A DNA stretch of 64,000 bases from Burkholderia ubonensis subsp. mesacidophila. Its GTDB lineage: Bacteria; Pseudomonadota; Gammaproteobacteria; Burkholderiales; Burkholderiaceae. The position numbers and the translations under genes were made by a program. Numbering within the stretch: position 1 is the stretch's first letter; each line of letters opens with the position of its first letter. Positions 22,860 to 32,421 of this stretch are shown here, one piece after another. The notes under the pieces are model-generated. The model was not told the DNA's origin, did not search any database, and was given only the letters and a program-made list of their open reading frames with translations. The stretch covers positions 124,001 through 188,000 of the forward strand of contig NZ_CP020737.1 in the NCBI RefSeq assembly GCF_002097715.1, read 5' to 3'.

Positions 22860-23210
22860 ATGGGATTCCTGAAATGGATCACGGGCGGCCACGGGTCGCG
22901 TGGCCATCACGGCGGCGGCTACGGCAGCGGACATGGCGGTGGCCACGGCAGCCGCGGCAATGACCACCACGCACGCGGCCGCGACCCGCACGGCTGGGGC
23001 TGGCAGGCGCCAGCTTCAGGCGGCGCGGGACAGGACGCCGCGCCGCTGCGTCAGCTCGCGTGCGCGGGATGCGGCGCGCTGAACGACGCGCAGGCGCGTT
23101 TCTGCACGCAATGCGGCGCGGCGCAGCAAAGCGCCGCGTGCCGCCGATGCCATGCGGCACTGGCCGCGGGCGCGCGCTTCTGCCCGGCGTGCGGCACGCA
23201 GGCGGCTTAG
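22860..23210 (+). CDS. Gly/His-rich double zinc-ribbon protein
   Basis: The product has 116 residues. Residues 10-45 are unusually rich in Gly and His (GGHGSRGHHGGGYGSGHGGG). The C-terminal half has four CxxC pairs (CAGCG, CTQCG, CRRCH, CPACG) in a double zinc ribbon. The gene is 31 bp after the metal ATPase with an AGGAG site. A small metal-binding or metal-sensing accessory for the efflux pump is a reasonable inference. No characterised homologue is recognised. A location signal is not evident. Confidence 0.8.
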   Translation: MGFLKWITGGHGSRGHHGGGYGSGHGGGHGSRGNDHHARGRDPHGWGWQAPASGGAGQDAAPLRQLACAGCGALNDAQARFCTQCGAAQQSAACRRCHAALAAGARFCPACGTQAA

Positions 23211-23340
23211 CGCCGCGCCGGTTTCCCGCAGGGACGAGCTGGCGAATGTGCGTTGCCGTCGCCCCGCGCCCCAAACGAAGCCTGCGCGAGGGATCGGCGT
23301 GCAATTGGCGCGTAACCCGCGCGCGTGGACGGCAGGCGCG

Positions 23341-24207
23341 TCACCGCAGCGGCAGGTGGATTTCCGTGCGCAGGTCGGCCGCCGCCGTATCCATCGGCGT
23401 GTTCAGGTACAGCTCGAACGGCGGCGCGTCGGCGGCTTCGCGGCCGGAGTGGCGCAGCCACTCGCCGTACAGCCACTGGTACGCGGTCTTCAGGTCCGCA
23501 TAGGGCCCGGTGTGCAGCAGCACCGCGTACTCGCCGCCCGGCACGGTCACGCGCTCGACGGGGGCCGCCGGCTCGACGTCCGGCGCGCCGTCGGCCGGCA
23601 CGAAGCACGCTTTCGCGCGCAGCTGCGCTTCGGGCGTGGTGTCCGGATCGTCGTAGTAAATCCCGATCATCTTCGCGCCGGGCCCGATGAGCCCGTGTTG
23701 CGCGACCCAGCCGCCGATCCGCGCGAACGCGTCGCTGACCAACATGTACGACCCCGTATGGCCGACCGCGTAGCCCTGCAGCGCCGGCAGGCGGCGGATC
23801 GAGACTTCATGCTTGAACATGTCTTCTTCTCCTCTCAGTAATGGATAGATCGGGCGATGGACGCCGGCGCGCCGGTGCTGCGCGGGCGGCACGCCGTACG
23901 CATCGCGAAACGCGCGCGCGAACGCGGGTGTCGAGCCGTAGCCCGCGCGCCGCGCGACCTGCTCGATCGGCAGCGCGGTGCAGGCGAGATCCTCGGAGGC
24001 GCGCGTGATCCGCATCCGCCGCACCGTCGCCAGGATCGACTCGCCGTACAGCGCGCGATAGACGCGATGCCAGTGGTACGGCGACAGGCACGCGATCTCG
24101 GCGAGCCGGTTCAGGTCGAGCGTGTCGTCGAGGTGCGTGCGGATGTAGTCGTGCACGCGCGCAAGACGCGTCGAATAGCGGGCCCAGCAAGGCGATTCTG
24201 ATTTCAT
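23341..24207 (-). CDS. AraC family regulator with GyrI-like ligand domain
   Basis: The product has 288 residues. The N-terminal AraC double helix-turn-helix (RVHDYIRTHLDDTLDLNRLA, CLSPYHWHRVYRALYGES, IEQVARRAGYGSTPAFARAF) is fused to a GyrI-like effector domain (VSIRRLPALQGYAVGHTGSY, GIYYDDPDTTPEAQLRAKAC, VPGGEYAVLLHTGPY) as in Rob and BmrR-type multidrug sensors. It probably responds to amphipathic compounds. No obvious target lies beside it. Confidence 0.92.
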   Translation of the reverse strand: MKSESPCWARYSTRLARVHDYIRTHLDDTLDLNRLAEIACLSPYHWHRVYRALYGESILATVRRMRITRASEDLACTALPIEQVARRAGYGSTPAFARAFRDAYGVPPAQHRRAGVHRPIYPLLRGEEDMFKHEVSIRRLPALQGYAVGHTGSYMLVSDAFARIGGWVAQHGLIGPGAKMIGIYYDDPDTTPEAQLRAKACFVPADGAPDVEPAAPVERVTVPGGEYAVLLHTGPYADLKTAYQWLYGEWLRHSGREAADAPPFELYLNTPMDTAAADLRTEIHLPLR

Positions 24208-24493
24208 CGGCGCACCCGGAACAGGACCGACGTCAAGGTAGCACGCCGCGCTTTGATAAATCTTGCTGAGTTGCGCCGCGCGGGAGCCATGCGGGACTGA
24301 ACCTGCCCCATTTCTTTTTTGAAATGGGGTCTCGTCCTCATCGATCTATGACTAAAGTTAAAGACGGTGAAATCGGAGGAAAGCGTCATTTTTCTGGGTT
24401 AAGTTGCACGAGCAGGATCGCGCGTCATTTCGAAGTACGCAGGTAGTTCGTCGATGTTCAATCGCAACGCCACGTTTTCGGAGGGAAGAAGAA

Positions 24494-25954
24494 ATGGATG
24501 CATCCAGCTTCATCACAACGCTGCAGGCCACGCTAGGGGGCTACCTGCCCAAGATCGCCGGCGCGATCGGCATCCTGGTGATCGGCTGGCTGATCGCGGT
24601 CGGGGTGCGGGCCGGCACGCTGCGGCTGCTCGGCGCGCTGAAGGTCGACCAGCGGATCACCGAAAGCACCGGCCAGGGTGCGTACGTCGAGCGCATCGTC
24701 GCCGGCGGCCTGTTCTGGCTCGTGCTGCTCGTCACCGCGGTGGGCATCTTCAACGTGCTCAACCTGTACGCGGTGTCCAATCCGTTCTCGCTGCTCGTCA
24801 CCCACATCGTCGACTACCTGCCGAACCTGATCGGCGGCGCGGCGCTCGCGCTGATCGCGTGGCTGATCGCGTCGCTGTTGCGCAGCCTCGCGAACCGCGC
24901 GCTGAAAGCCTGCAAGGTCGACGACAAGCTGACCGAAAGCGCCGGCATGCAGCCGATGAGCGGCTATCTCGGCGACGTGCTGTTCTGGCTGGTGATCCTG
25001 ATGTTCCTGCCGGCGATCCTGTCCGCGTTCGCGCTGTCGGGCCTGCTGGCGCCGGTGCAGGGGATGGTCGACAAGCTGCTCGCGATCGTGCCGAACCTGT
25101 TCGCGGCGGCCGTGATCGGCGTCGTCGGCTGGATCGTCGCGCGCGTGCTGCGCGGGCTCGTCACGAACCTGCTGATCGCGGCGGGCGCGGACAAGCTCAC
25201 CGAGCGCCTCGACAGCCCGACGCCGGTGCGCGTGTCGAGCTTCGTCGGCACGGTCGTCTACGTGTTCGTGTTCGTGCCGACGCTGATCTCCGCGCTCGAC
25301 GCGCTGAAGATCGACGCGATCTCCGGCCCCGCGACCAACATGCTGAACCAGTTCCTGTCCGCGGTGCCGGACATCGTCGCGGCGCTCGTGATCGTGCTCG
25401 TCACGTTCTACTTCGCGCGCTTCGTCGCCGCGCTCGCGCAGAAGCTGCTGGTCGCGGCGGGCGTCGACGGCTTGCCGAAGGTGCTCGGCGTCGAGCCGGT
25501 GTTCTCGGGGATGCTGCAGCCGTCGGTGCTGGCCGCGCGGCTGATCGTGTTCTTCGCGATGCTGTTCGCCGCGGTCGAGGCGTCGAACCGGCTCGGCTTC
25601 TCGCAGGTGCGCGACATGGTCACGCTGTTCATCGAGTTCGGCGGCCACGTGCTGATGGGCGGCGTGATCCTCGTGATCGGCTTCTGGCTCGCGGGCCTCG
25701 CGCGCCGCGTGATCCAGCAGGCGGACACGCAGCACAGCGTGCTGTTCGCGCGCATCGCGCAGTTCGCGATCCTCGGCCTCGTGTTCGCGATGGGGCTGCG
25801 CGCGATGGGCATCGCGAACGAGATCGTGCAGCTCGCGTTCGGCCTCGTGCTCGGCGCGATCGCGGTGGCGGTCGCGCTGTCGTTCGGCCTCGGCGGACGT
25901 GACGCGGCCGGCAAGCTGCTCGACCGCTGGTTCAACCAGCGCGGCGGCGAGTGA
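24494..25954 (+). CDS. Mechanosensitive channel-like membrane protein with repeated TM helices
   Basis: The product has 486 residues. Several repeats of a hydrophobic helix with the pattern YLPKIAGAIGILVIGWLIA / YLPNLIGGAALALIAWLIAS / IVPNLFAAAVIGVVGWIVAR, each followed by an amphipathic KxxDxxLTE segment, belong to the conserved TM-helix repeat family related to MscS. It ends with a glycine-rich helix (SFGLGGRDAAGKLLDRW) like the MscS pore-cytoplasmic junction, but lacks a full MscS beta domain. ATG 24494 is preceded by GGAGGGAAG. It is likely an inner-membrane channel of unproven gating. Neighbours give no further clue. Confidence 0.82.
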   Translation: MDASSFITTLQATLGGYLPKIAGAIGILVIGWLIAVGVRAGTLRLLGALKVDQRITESTGQGAYVERIVAGGLFWLVLLVTAVGIFNVLNLYAVSNPFSLLVTHIVDYLPNLIGGAALALIAWLIASLLRSLANRALKACKVDDKLTESAGMQPMSGYLGDVLFWLVILMFLPAILSAFALSGLLAPVQGMVDKLLAIVPNLFAAAVIGVVGWIVARVLRGLVTNLLIAAGADKLTERLDSPTPVRVSSFVGTVVYVFVFVPTLISALDALKIDAISGPATNMLNQFLSAVPDIVAALVIVLVTFYFARFVAALAQKLLVAAGVDGLPKVLGVEPVFSGMLQPSVLAARLIVFFAMLFAAVEASNRLGFSQVRDMVTLFIEFGGHVLMGGVILVIGFWLAGLARRVIQQADTQHSVLFARIAQFAILGLVFAMGLRAMGIANEIVQLAFGLVLGAIAVAVALSFGLGGRDAAGKLLDRWFNQRGGE

Positions 25955-26149
25955 GAAACGAACACGCGACGGGCCGCGCTGACGTTTCGCTTACGGAAAC
26001 GGCTGCGCGGACCTTTGCCGAATTTCGATAACACGTCGATTAATGACTCACTAGCATCGATTCTCAGTCGTGCAGACCAGCCCGGCGGACGTGCCCTCGC
26101 GGCACGCCGCCGGATCGATACGCGGTCTGGCGCCCTTGAGGAGAAACCG

Positions 26150-27562
26150 ATGAAAGCAGAGTCGAATGGCCGGCCCGCCGCCGGCGGCAAGTCGTCCGGC
26201 CAGCCCGCGCTGCAGCAGACGCTCGGGACCTGGCAACTGTGGGGCATTGCAGTCGGCCTCGTGATTTCCGGCGAGTACTTCGGCTGGAGTTACGGCTGGG
26301 CGAGCGCGGGCACGCTGGGCTTCGTGGTCACCGCGCTGTTCGTCGCGGCGATGTACACGACCTTCATCTTCAGCTTCACCGAGCTGACCACGTCGATTCC
26401 GCATGCGGGCGGCCCGTTCGCGTATGCGCGCCGTGCGTTCGGCCCGACGGGCGGCTACCTGGCGGGCGCGGCGACGCTCGTCGAGTTCGTGTTCGCGCCA
26501 CCCGCGATCGCGCTCGCGATCGGCGCGTACCTGCACGTGCAGTTTCCCGGCCTTGAACCCAAGCACGCGGCGATGGGCGCGTATCTCGTGTTCATGGCGC
26601 TGAACATCGTCGGCGTGCAGATTGCCGCGACCTTCGAGCTCGTCGTCACGCTGCTCGCGATCTTCGAGCTGCTGGTGTTCATGGGCGTCGTGTCGCCGGG
26701 CTTCGCGTGGAGCAACTTCGTGAAGGGCGGCTGGTCGGGTGCGGATCACTTCAGCCTCGGTTCGTTCCACGGGATGTTCGCGGCGATCCCGTTCGCGATC
26801 TGGTTCTTCCTCGCGATCGAAGGCGTCGCGATGGCGGCCGAGGAAGCGAAGAACCCGAAGCGCTCGATCCCGATCGCGTACGTGGCCGGCATCCTGACGC
26901 TCGTCATTCTCGCGATCGGCGTGATGGTGTTCGCGGGCGGCGCGGGCGACTGGACCAAGCTCGCGAACATCAACGACCCGCTGCCGCAGGCGATGAAATA
27001 CATCGTCGGCGAGAACAGCGGCTGGATGCACATGCTCGTGTGGCTCGGCCTGTTCGGCCTCGTCGCGTCGTTCCACGGGATCATCCTCGGCTATTCGCGC
27101 CAGATCTTCGCGCTGGCCCGCGAAGGCTACCTGCCGGAGTGGCTCGGGAAGGTGCACCCGCGCTTCAAGACCCCGCATCGCGCGATTCTCGCGGGTGGCG
27201 TGGTCGGCATCGCGGCGATCTACAGCGACGAGCTGATCCAGTTCGGCGGCCAGACGCTGACCGCGAACATCGTCACGATGTCGGTGTTCGGCGCGATCGT
27301 GATGTATATCGTCAGTATGGCCGCGCTGTTCAAGCTGCGCCGCACGCAGCCGAAGATGGCGCGGCCGTTCCGCGCACCGCTGTATCCGTTCTTCCCGGCG
27401 TTCGCGATCGTGGCCGCGCTGATCTGCCTCGCTACGATGGTGTACTTCAACGGGCTGGTCGCGATGGTGTTCGTCGCGTTCCTCGCGCTCGGCTACGCGT
27501 ACTTCCTCGCGACCCGCGCGCAGCGCGCGGACGCGCCGGGCGACGCGCTGCTGGAGGAATGA
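26150..27562 (+). CDS. eat: Ethanolamine permease (APC superfamily)
   Basis: Inner-membrane transporter of 470 residues with about 12 hydrophobic segments. The segments ISGEYFGWSYGWASAGTLGF, FTELTTSIPHAGGPFAYARR, AIEGVAMAAEEAKNPKRSIP and GYSRQIFALAREGYLPEWL match the ethanolamine permease subfamily. ATG 26150 follows TGAGGAG. It heads the ethanolamine ammonia-lyase genes (81-bp gap containing a hairpin). It supplies ethanolamine to EutBC; no microcompartment shell genes are present here. Confidence 0.93.
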   Translation: MKAESNGRPAAGGKSSGQPALQQTLGTWQLWGIAVGLVISGEYFGWSYGWASAGTLGFVVTALFVAAMYTTFIFSFTELTTSIPHAGGPFAYARRAFGPTGGYLAGAATLVEFVFAPPAIALAIGAYLHVQFPGLEPKHAAMGAYLVFMALNIVGVQIAATFELVVTLLAIFELLVFMGVVSPGFAWSNFVKGGWSGADHFSLGSFHGMFAAIPFAIWFFLAIEGVAMAAEEAKNPKRSIPIAYVAGILTLVILAIGVMVFAGGAGDWTKLANINDPLPQAMKYIVGENSGWMHMLVWLGLFGLVASFHGIILGYSRQIFALAREGYLPEWLGKVHPRFKTPHRAILAGGVVGIAAIYSDELIQFGGQTLTANIVTMSVFGAIVMYIVSMAALFKLRRTQPKMARPFRAPLYPFFPAFAIVAALICLATMVYFNGLVAMVFVAFLALGYAYFLATRAQRADAPGDALLEE

Positions 27563-27588
27563 AGGTGAAGGGCCGTTGACACGGCATC

Positions 27589-27616
27589 CGGCGCGCCCTG
27601 TCGAAAGGGCGCGCCG
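27589..27616 (+). terminator. GC-rich hairpin between the ethanolamine permease gene and eutB
   Basis: A perfect 11-bp stem (CGGCGCGCCCT / AGGGCGCGCCG) with a 6-nt loop is followed by TCGGCTTTT. It could be a partial terminator that sets eutBC level or a hairpin protecting the upstream mRNA. Confidence 0.55.
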
Positions 27617-27643
27617 TCGGCTTTTGGCAAGGAGACTCGCACG

Positions 27644-29041
27644 ATGTCCTACACGGAGACGATCGGTTCGCGCACCTACCGCTTCGCGGACCTGAAGACG
27701 CTGCTCGCGAAGGCGAGCCCGCTGCGTTCCGGCGACCAGCTCGCCGGCGTCGCGGCGGCAAGCGAGGAGGAGCGCGTCGCCGCGAAGATCGCGCTCGCGG
27801 GCGTGCCGCTCAAGGCGTTCCTGAGCGAAGCGCTGATTCCGTATGAAGACGACGAGGTCACGCGGCTGATCGTCGACGATCACGACGCGCACGCGTTCGC
27901 GGAGATCTCGCACCAGACGGTCGGCGACTTCCGCAACTGGCTGCTGTCGCCGGCGGCCGACGGCGCGGCGCTCGAGCGCATCGCGCCGGGCCTCACGCCG
28001 GAGATGGTCGCGGCCGTGTCGAAGCTGATGCGCAACCAGGACCTGATCACGGCGGCACGAAAGCGCCGCGTCGTCACGCGCTTTCGCAACACGGTCGGGC
28101 TGCCGGGCCGGATGTCGGTGCGGCTGCAGCCGAACCACCCGACCGACGATGTGAAGGGGATCGCCGCGTCGATGCTCGACGGGCTGATGTACGGCTGCGG
28201 CGACGCGATGATCGGCATCAACCCGGCCACCGACAGCCTCGCCGCGATCGTGAAGCTGCTCGCGATGATCGACGGCTTCCGCGAGCGCTACCGCGTGCCG
28301 ACGCAGTCGTGCGTGCTCACGCACGTGACCAACACGATCGCGGCGATCGAGAAGGGCGCGCCGGTCGATCTGGTGTTCCAGTCGATCGCGGGCACCGAAA
28401 AGGCGAACGCGAGCTTCGGCATCTCGCTCGCGCTGCTCGGCGAGGCGCGCGAGGCTGCGCTGTCGCTCAAGCGCGGCACGGTCGGCAACAATCTCATGTA
28501 CTTCGAGACGGGCCAAGGCAGCGCGCTGTCCGCGAACGCGCACCACGGCGTCGACCAGCAGACCTGCGAGGTGCGTGCGTACGCGGTTGCGCGCAAGTTC
28601 GAGCCGTTCCTCGTGAACACGGTGGTCGGGTTCATCGGGCCCGAATACCTGTACGACGGCAAGCAGATCATCCGCGCGGGGCTCGAGGATCACTTCTGCG
28701 GCAAGCTGCTCGGCGTGCCGATGGGCTGCGACATCTGCTACACGAACCACGCGGAAGCGGACCAGGACGATATGGACAACCTGCTGACGCTGCTGGGCGC
28801 GGCGGGCATCAACTTCATCATGGGGATTCCGGGCGCGGACGACGTGATGCTGAACTACCAGAGCACGTCGTTCCACGACCAGCTGTACGTGCGCGAGGTG
28901 CTCGGCCTGCGCCGCGCGCCCGAGTTCGAGGAATGGCTGGAGACGATGGAGATCGCCGACGCGCACGGCGTGCTGCGCGCGGCGTCGGCGCGGGTGCCGC
29001 TGCTCGCGGGCGCGAACGAGTGGATGGGGCTTTCAGCATGA
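27644..29041 (+). CDS. eutB: Ethanolamine ammonia-lyase large subunit
   Basis: Adenosylcobalamin-dependent catalytic subunit that splits ethanolamine to acetaldehyde and ammonia. The 465-residue protein has the family sequence throughout: FADLKTLLAKASPLRSGDQL, RLQPNHPTDDVKGI, QSCVLTHVTNTIAAI, FETGQGSALSANAHHGVDQQ, GFIGPEYLYDGKQIIRAGLE, CDICYTNHAEADQDDMDNLL and GIPGADDVMLNYQSTSFHD. Glu and Asp residues in these motifs bind the substrate amine. An AAGGAG site precedes ATG 27644. The stop overlaps the eutC start by 4 bp (ATGA), so the subunits are translationally coupled. Confidence 0.98.
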   Translation: MSYTETIGSRTYRFADLKTLLAKASPLRSGDQLAGVAAASEEERVAAKIALAGVPLKAFLSEALIPYEDDEVTRLIVDDHDAHAFAEISHQTVGDFRNWLLSPAADGAALERIAPGLTPEMVAAVSKLMRNQDLITAARKRRVVTRFRNTVGLPGRMSVRLQPNHPTDDVKGIAASMLDGLMYGCGDAMIGINPATDSLAAIVKLLAMIDGFRERYRVPTQSCVLTHVTNTIAAIEKGAPVDLVFQSIAGTEKANASFGISLALLGEAREAALSLKRGTVGNNLMYFETGQGSALSANAHHGVDQQTCEVRAYAVARKFEPFLVNTVVGFIGPEYLYDGKQIIRAGLEDHFCGKLLGVPMGCDICYTNHAEADQDDMDNLLTLLGAAGINFIMGIPGADDVMLNYQSTSFHDQLYVREVLGLRRAPEFEEWLETMEIADAHGVLRAASARVPLLAGANEWMGLSA

Positions 29042-29832
29042 GCGACGCCGTCGAAAAGAACCCGTGGGGGCAGCTGAAGTCGTTCACGAACGCGCGGATC
29101 GCGCTCGGCCGCGCGGGCAACAGCCTGCCGACCGCGCCGCTGCTCGCGTTCAACCTGTCGCACGCGCAGGCGCGCGACGCGGTGCACCAGCCGCTCGACG
29201 CGGACGCGCTGCGTCGCAAGATCGAGGAGGCGGCCGGGCTGCCGACGCTCGGCGTGCAGAGCGCCGCGCCGGATCGCCAGCATTACCTGCGCCGGCCCGA
29301 CCTCGGCCGCAAGCTGTCCGACGACGACCGCGCGCGGCTTGCCGCGCACGGCGCGGCGCTCGACGATGCGCCGGACATCGTGTTCGTGGTCGGCGACGGG
29401 CTGTCCGCGTTCGCGGCCGCGAAGCAGGCGCTGCCGCTGTTGCAGGCGGTACGGCCGCGGCTCGACGCGGACGGCTGGCGGATCGGCCCGGTGGTCGTCG
29501 CGCGGCAGGCGCGCGTCGCGCTCGGCGACGAGATCGGCGAGTTGCTGCGCGCGAAGCTCGTCGCGATGCTGATCGGCGAGCGGCCGGGGCTGAGCTCGCC
29601 GGACAGCCTCGGCGTCTATCTCACGTGGGCGCCGAAGGTCGGCTGCCACGACGCGCTGCGCAACTGCATCTCGAACGTGCGGCCGGAAGGGCTGCCGTAC
29701 GACGCGGCCGCGCACAAGCTGCACTACCTGATGACGCATGCGCGCAGGCTCCAGCTGACGGGCGTCGGGCTGAAGGACGACAGCGACGCGCTGCTGCCGC
29801 AGGCGGAGGCGGAGCGGATCGGCGCGGCGTGA
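29038..29832 (+). CDS. eutC: Ethanolamine ammonia-lyase small subunit
   Basis: The product has 264 residues. It forms the B12-binding partner of EutB. Motifs: NPWGQLKSFTNARIALGRAG, PDIVFVVGDGLSAFAAAKQA, RVALGDEIGELLRAKLVAML, GERPGLSSPDSLGVYLTW and GCHDALRNCISNVRPEGL. The start overlaps the eutB stop. The coding frame ends 14 bp before the convergent LysR gene. Function depends on adenosylcobalamin; no cobalamin genes are nearby. Confidence 0.98.
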   Translation: MSDAVEKNPWGQLKSFTNARIALGRAGNSLPTAPLLAFNLSHAQARDAVHQPLDADALRRKIEEAAGLPTLGVQSAAPDRQHYLRRPDLGRKLSDDDRARLAAHGAALDDAPDIVFVVGDGLSAFAAAKQALPLLQAVRPRLDADGWRIGPVVVARQARVALGDEIGELLRAKLVAMLIGERPGLSSPDSLGVYLTWAPKVGCHDALRNCISNVRPEGLPYDAAAHKLHYLMTHARRLQLTGVGLKDDSDALLPQAEAERIGAA

Positions 29833-29845
29833 CGGCGGCGCGCCG

Positions 29846-30730
29846 CTACCTGAACAGCCGCTCGCACAGAAAGTCGACGAACACGCGCAGCTTCGGCGAC
29901 AGCTGCCGGCTCGACGGCCACACGATCGAGAATTGCCCCGGCGCGATCCGGTAGTCGTCGAGCACGGTGACGAGCGCGCCGTGCGCCAGCGCGTCGCGCG
30001 CGAGGAAGTCGGGCATGTAGCCGATGCCGAGGCCCGCGAGCACCGCGCCGCGCAGCGCCTCCATGTTGTTGCAGGTCATCGCGGTGCGCAGCTTCAGCGG
30101 CGTGCCGTCGTCGGCCGCGAGCGCCCAGTCCTGCAGCTTGCCCGTGGTCGGGAAGCAGTAGCGCACGCAATCGTGCGCCTCCAGCTCGCGCGGCACGCGC
30201 GGCGTGCCCGCCTGCGCGAGATACGCGGGCGTCGCGCACAGCACGAACCCGAACGGGCCGAGCCGCCGCGACATCAGGCTCGAATCCGACAGCGGCCCGC
30301 TGCGGATCACCGCGTCGAACCCGCCCTCGACGACGTCCACCATCCTGTCGTTGAAATCGAGGTCCAGCTCGACGTCCGGATAGTGCCGCTTGAACTCCGG
30401 CAGCACCGGCAGCAGGAATCGGTAGCCGATCACGGGCAGGCTCACGCGCAGCTTGCCGCGCGGCCGCTGCGCGGACGCGGTCACGGTCGCCTCCGCGTCG
30501 CGGAAGTCCTCGAGGATGCGCTGGCAGCGCTCGAAGAAGTGCCGGCCCTCGTCGGTCAGCGTGACGCGGCGCGTGGTGCGGTTGAACAGGCGCACGCCGA
30601 GCGACTGTTCGAGCTTCGCGATCGTCTTGCCGACCGCCGACGCCGAGATGCCGAGCGCGCGGCCGGCCGCGACGAAGCTCAGCGTTTCCGCGGTGCGCAC
30701 GAACGCGACGATGCCGTTCAGGTTGTTCAT
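29846..30730 (-). CDS. LysR family transcriptional regulator
   Basis: The product has 294 residues. Helix-turn-helix at residues 5-60 (FVRTAETLSFVAAGRALGIS, SAVGKTIAKLEQSLGVRLFN, TTRRVTLTDEG). The effector domain is of the CrgA/AaeR-like type (GKLRVSLPVIGYRFLLPVLP). It is divergent from an MFS efflux gene, with a 148-bp gap containing AT-rich sequence suited to LysR T-N11-A sites, so it probably controls that exporter. Control of eutBC is possible but less likely because a eutR-like gene is present. Confidence 0.93.
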   Translation of the reverse strand: MNNLNGIVAFVRTAETLSFVAAGRALGISASAVGKTIAKLEQSLGVRLFNRTTRRVTLTDEGRHFFERCQRILEDFRDAEATVTASAQRPRGKLRVSLPVIGYRFLLPVLPEFKRHYPDVELDLDFNDRMVDVVEGGFDAVIRSGPLSDSSLMSRRLGPFGFVLCATPAYLAQAGTPRVPRELEAHDCVRYCFPTTGKLQDWALAADDGTPLKLRTAMTCNNMEALRGAVLAGLGIGYMPDFLARDALAHGALVTVLDDYRIAPGQFSIVWPSSRQLSPKLRVFVDFLCERLFR

Positions 30731-30878
30731 CGAGGTTCCGGATGCGGGTCTTGACGTTGCAATTCAGGAATTCTAGTCCGCTATATCCGGAGCTCGGCGT
30801 GGTTTTTCGGCGATTGAATCGGAATTATCGTGTGTCGCTTCCACGGCGCGGGTGCGCCGAGTCTTCGAGGAGCGAGAG

Positions 30879-32405
30879 ATGGACCACACGTTTTCCGCCG
30901 CGTCGGCGCACCGCCGCACGCTCGTGCTGGCCGCCGTGTGCGCGGCCGCGGTCGCGCTGCCGCTGAGCTTTTCCGGCGGCGCGGTCGCGACGCCCGCGAT
31001 CGGCCGCGACCTGCACGGCGGGCCGGTCGCGCTGAACTGGATCACGAACGCGTTCATGCTCGCGTTCGGCAGCTTCCTGATGGCCGCCGGCGCGCTCGCC
31101 GACCAGTTCGGCCGCAAGCGCGTGTTCGCGATCGGCGTCGCCGCGTTCACGCTGTGCTCGGTCGCGCTCGCGTTCGCGCCGTCGATCGTCGCGCTCGACC
31201 TGCTGCGCGCCGCGCAAGGCGTGGCCGCCGCGGCGGCGCTCGCGGGCGGCACCGCCGCGCTCGCGCAGGAGTTCGACGGCCCGGCGCGCACGCGCGCGTT
31301 CAGCCTGCTCGGCACGACGTTCGGCGTCGGCCTCGCGTTCGGCCCGGTGCTGGCCGGCTGCCTGATCGAGCGCTACGGTTGGCGCGCAATTTTCGTGACG
31401 GGCGCGGTGGCCGGCGCGCTGTCGCTCGCGTTCGGGCTGCCACGGATGCGCGAGTCGCGCGACCCGCACGCGACGGGGCTCGACTGGCCCGGCACCGTCA
31501 CGTTTACCGCCGCGCTGACGCTGCTCACGTTCGGCGTGATCGAGGCGCCGGAGCGCGGCTGGACGAGCCCGCTCGTCATCGTGCTGCTGGCCGGCGCAGC
31601 GCTGCTCGCGGCCGCGTTCGTCGCGATCGAGACCCGCGTCGCGCGGCCGATGCTCGACCTGTCGCTGTTCCGCATCCCGCGCTTCGTCGGCGTGCAGGTG
31701 CTGCCGGTGTCGACCTGCTGCTGCTACATCGTGCTGCTCGTCGTGCTGCCGCTGCGCTTCATCGGCATCGACGGCTTCAGCGAGATCGACGCCGGCTGGC
31801 TGATGCTCGCGATCTCCGCGCCGATGCTGGTCGTGCCGCTCGTCGCGGCGACGCTCGCGCGCCGGCTGTCGGCCGGCGTGATTTCCGCCGTCGGGCTCGT
31901 GATCGCGGCGGCGGGGCTCGTGTGGCTGGGCGTCGCATTGCGCCACGGCGCGGGACCGGCGGCGATCGCGCCGATGCTCGCGATCGGCGTCGGCGCCGGA
32001 ATGCCGTGGGGGCTGATGGACGGGTTGTCGGTGAGCGTCGTGCCGAAGGAGCGGGCCGGGATGGCGACCGGCATCTTCAGCACGACGCGGGTGGCGGGCG
32101 AGGGCATCGCGCTCGCGATCGCCGGCGCGGTGCTCGCGACGCTCGCGCAGGCGGGGCTGCGCGCGACGTCCGTGGGGGCCGTGGCGGGCGTGACGCCCGA
32201 CGCGATCGTCCGCGCGTCCGCCCGGCTCGCGACCGGCGACCTCGGCGGCGCGGCGGCCGCGTGGCCGCAGGCCGGGGCCGCGGTGCTGCGGCACAGCTAC
32301 GCGCAGGCGTTCGATCATCTGCTGATCGGGCTGGCCGTCGTCACGCTGCTGTGCGCGGCGGTCGTGTTCGTGTTTCTCGGCGGGCGGCGCGCGGAATCGG
32401 CGTAA
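30879..32405 (+). CDS. MFS drug transporter, 14-TM DHA2 (EmrB/QacA) type
   Basis: Inner-membrane proton-coupled exporter of 508 residues. The motif-A-like loop GALADQFGRKRVF and motif C region GTTFGVGLAFGPVLAG are present, and the number of hydrophobic segments fits 14 TMs. ATG 30879 (MDHTFSAASAHRRTLVLAAV) has GAGGAGCGAGAG upstream; an in-frame ATG at 30852 is also possible. It is transcribed divergently from the LysR gene. No membrane-fusion partner is adjacent. Substrate unknown. Confidence 0.9.
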   Translation: MDHTFSAASAHRRTLVLAAVCAAAVALPLSFSGGAVATPAIGRDLHGGPVALNWITNAFMLAFGSFLMAAGALADQFGRKRVFAIGVAAFTLCSVALAFAPSIVALDLLRAAQGVAAAAALAGGTAALAQEFDGPARTRAFSLLGTTFGVGLAFGPVLAGCLIERYGWRAIFVTGAVAGALSLAFGLPRMRESRDPHATGLDWPGTVTFTAALTLLTFGVIEAPERGWTSPLVIVLLAGAALLAAAFVAIETRVARPMLDLSLFRIPRFVGVQVLPVSTCCCYIVLLVVLPLRFIGIDGFSEIDAGWLMLAISAPMLVVPLVAATLARRLSAGVISAVGLVIAAAGLVWLGVALRHGAGPAAIAPMLAIGVGAGMPWGLMDGLSVSVVPKERAGMATGIFSTTRVAGEGIALAIAGAVLATLAQAGLRATSVGAVAGVTPDAIVRASARLATGDLGGAAAAWPQAGAAVLRHSYAQAFDHLLIGLAVVTLLCAAVVFVFLGGRRAESA

Positions 32406-32421
32406 CTGGAGTAAGCCCGTG

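Noticed and set aside
29846..30730. LysR gene as the ethanolamine regulator
   Set aside because: It is divergent from the MFS exporter, and a full-length EutR-like gene exists nearby.
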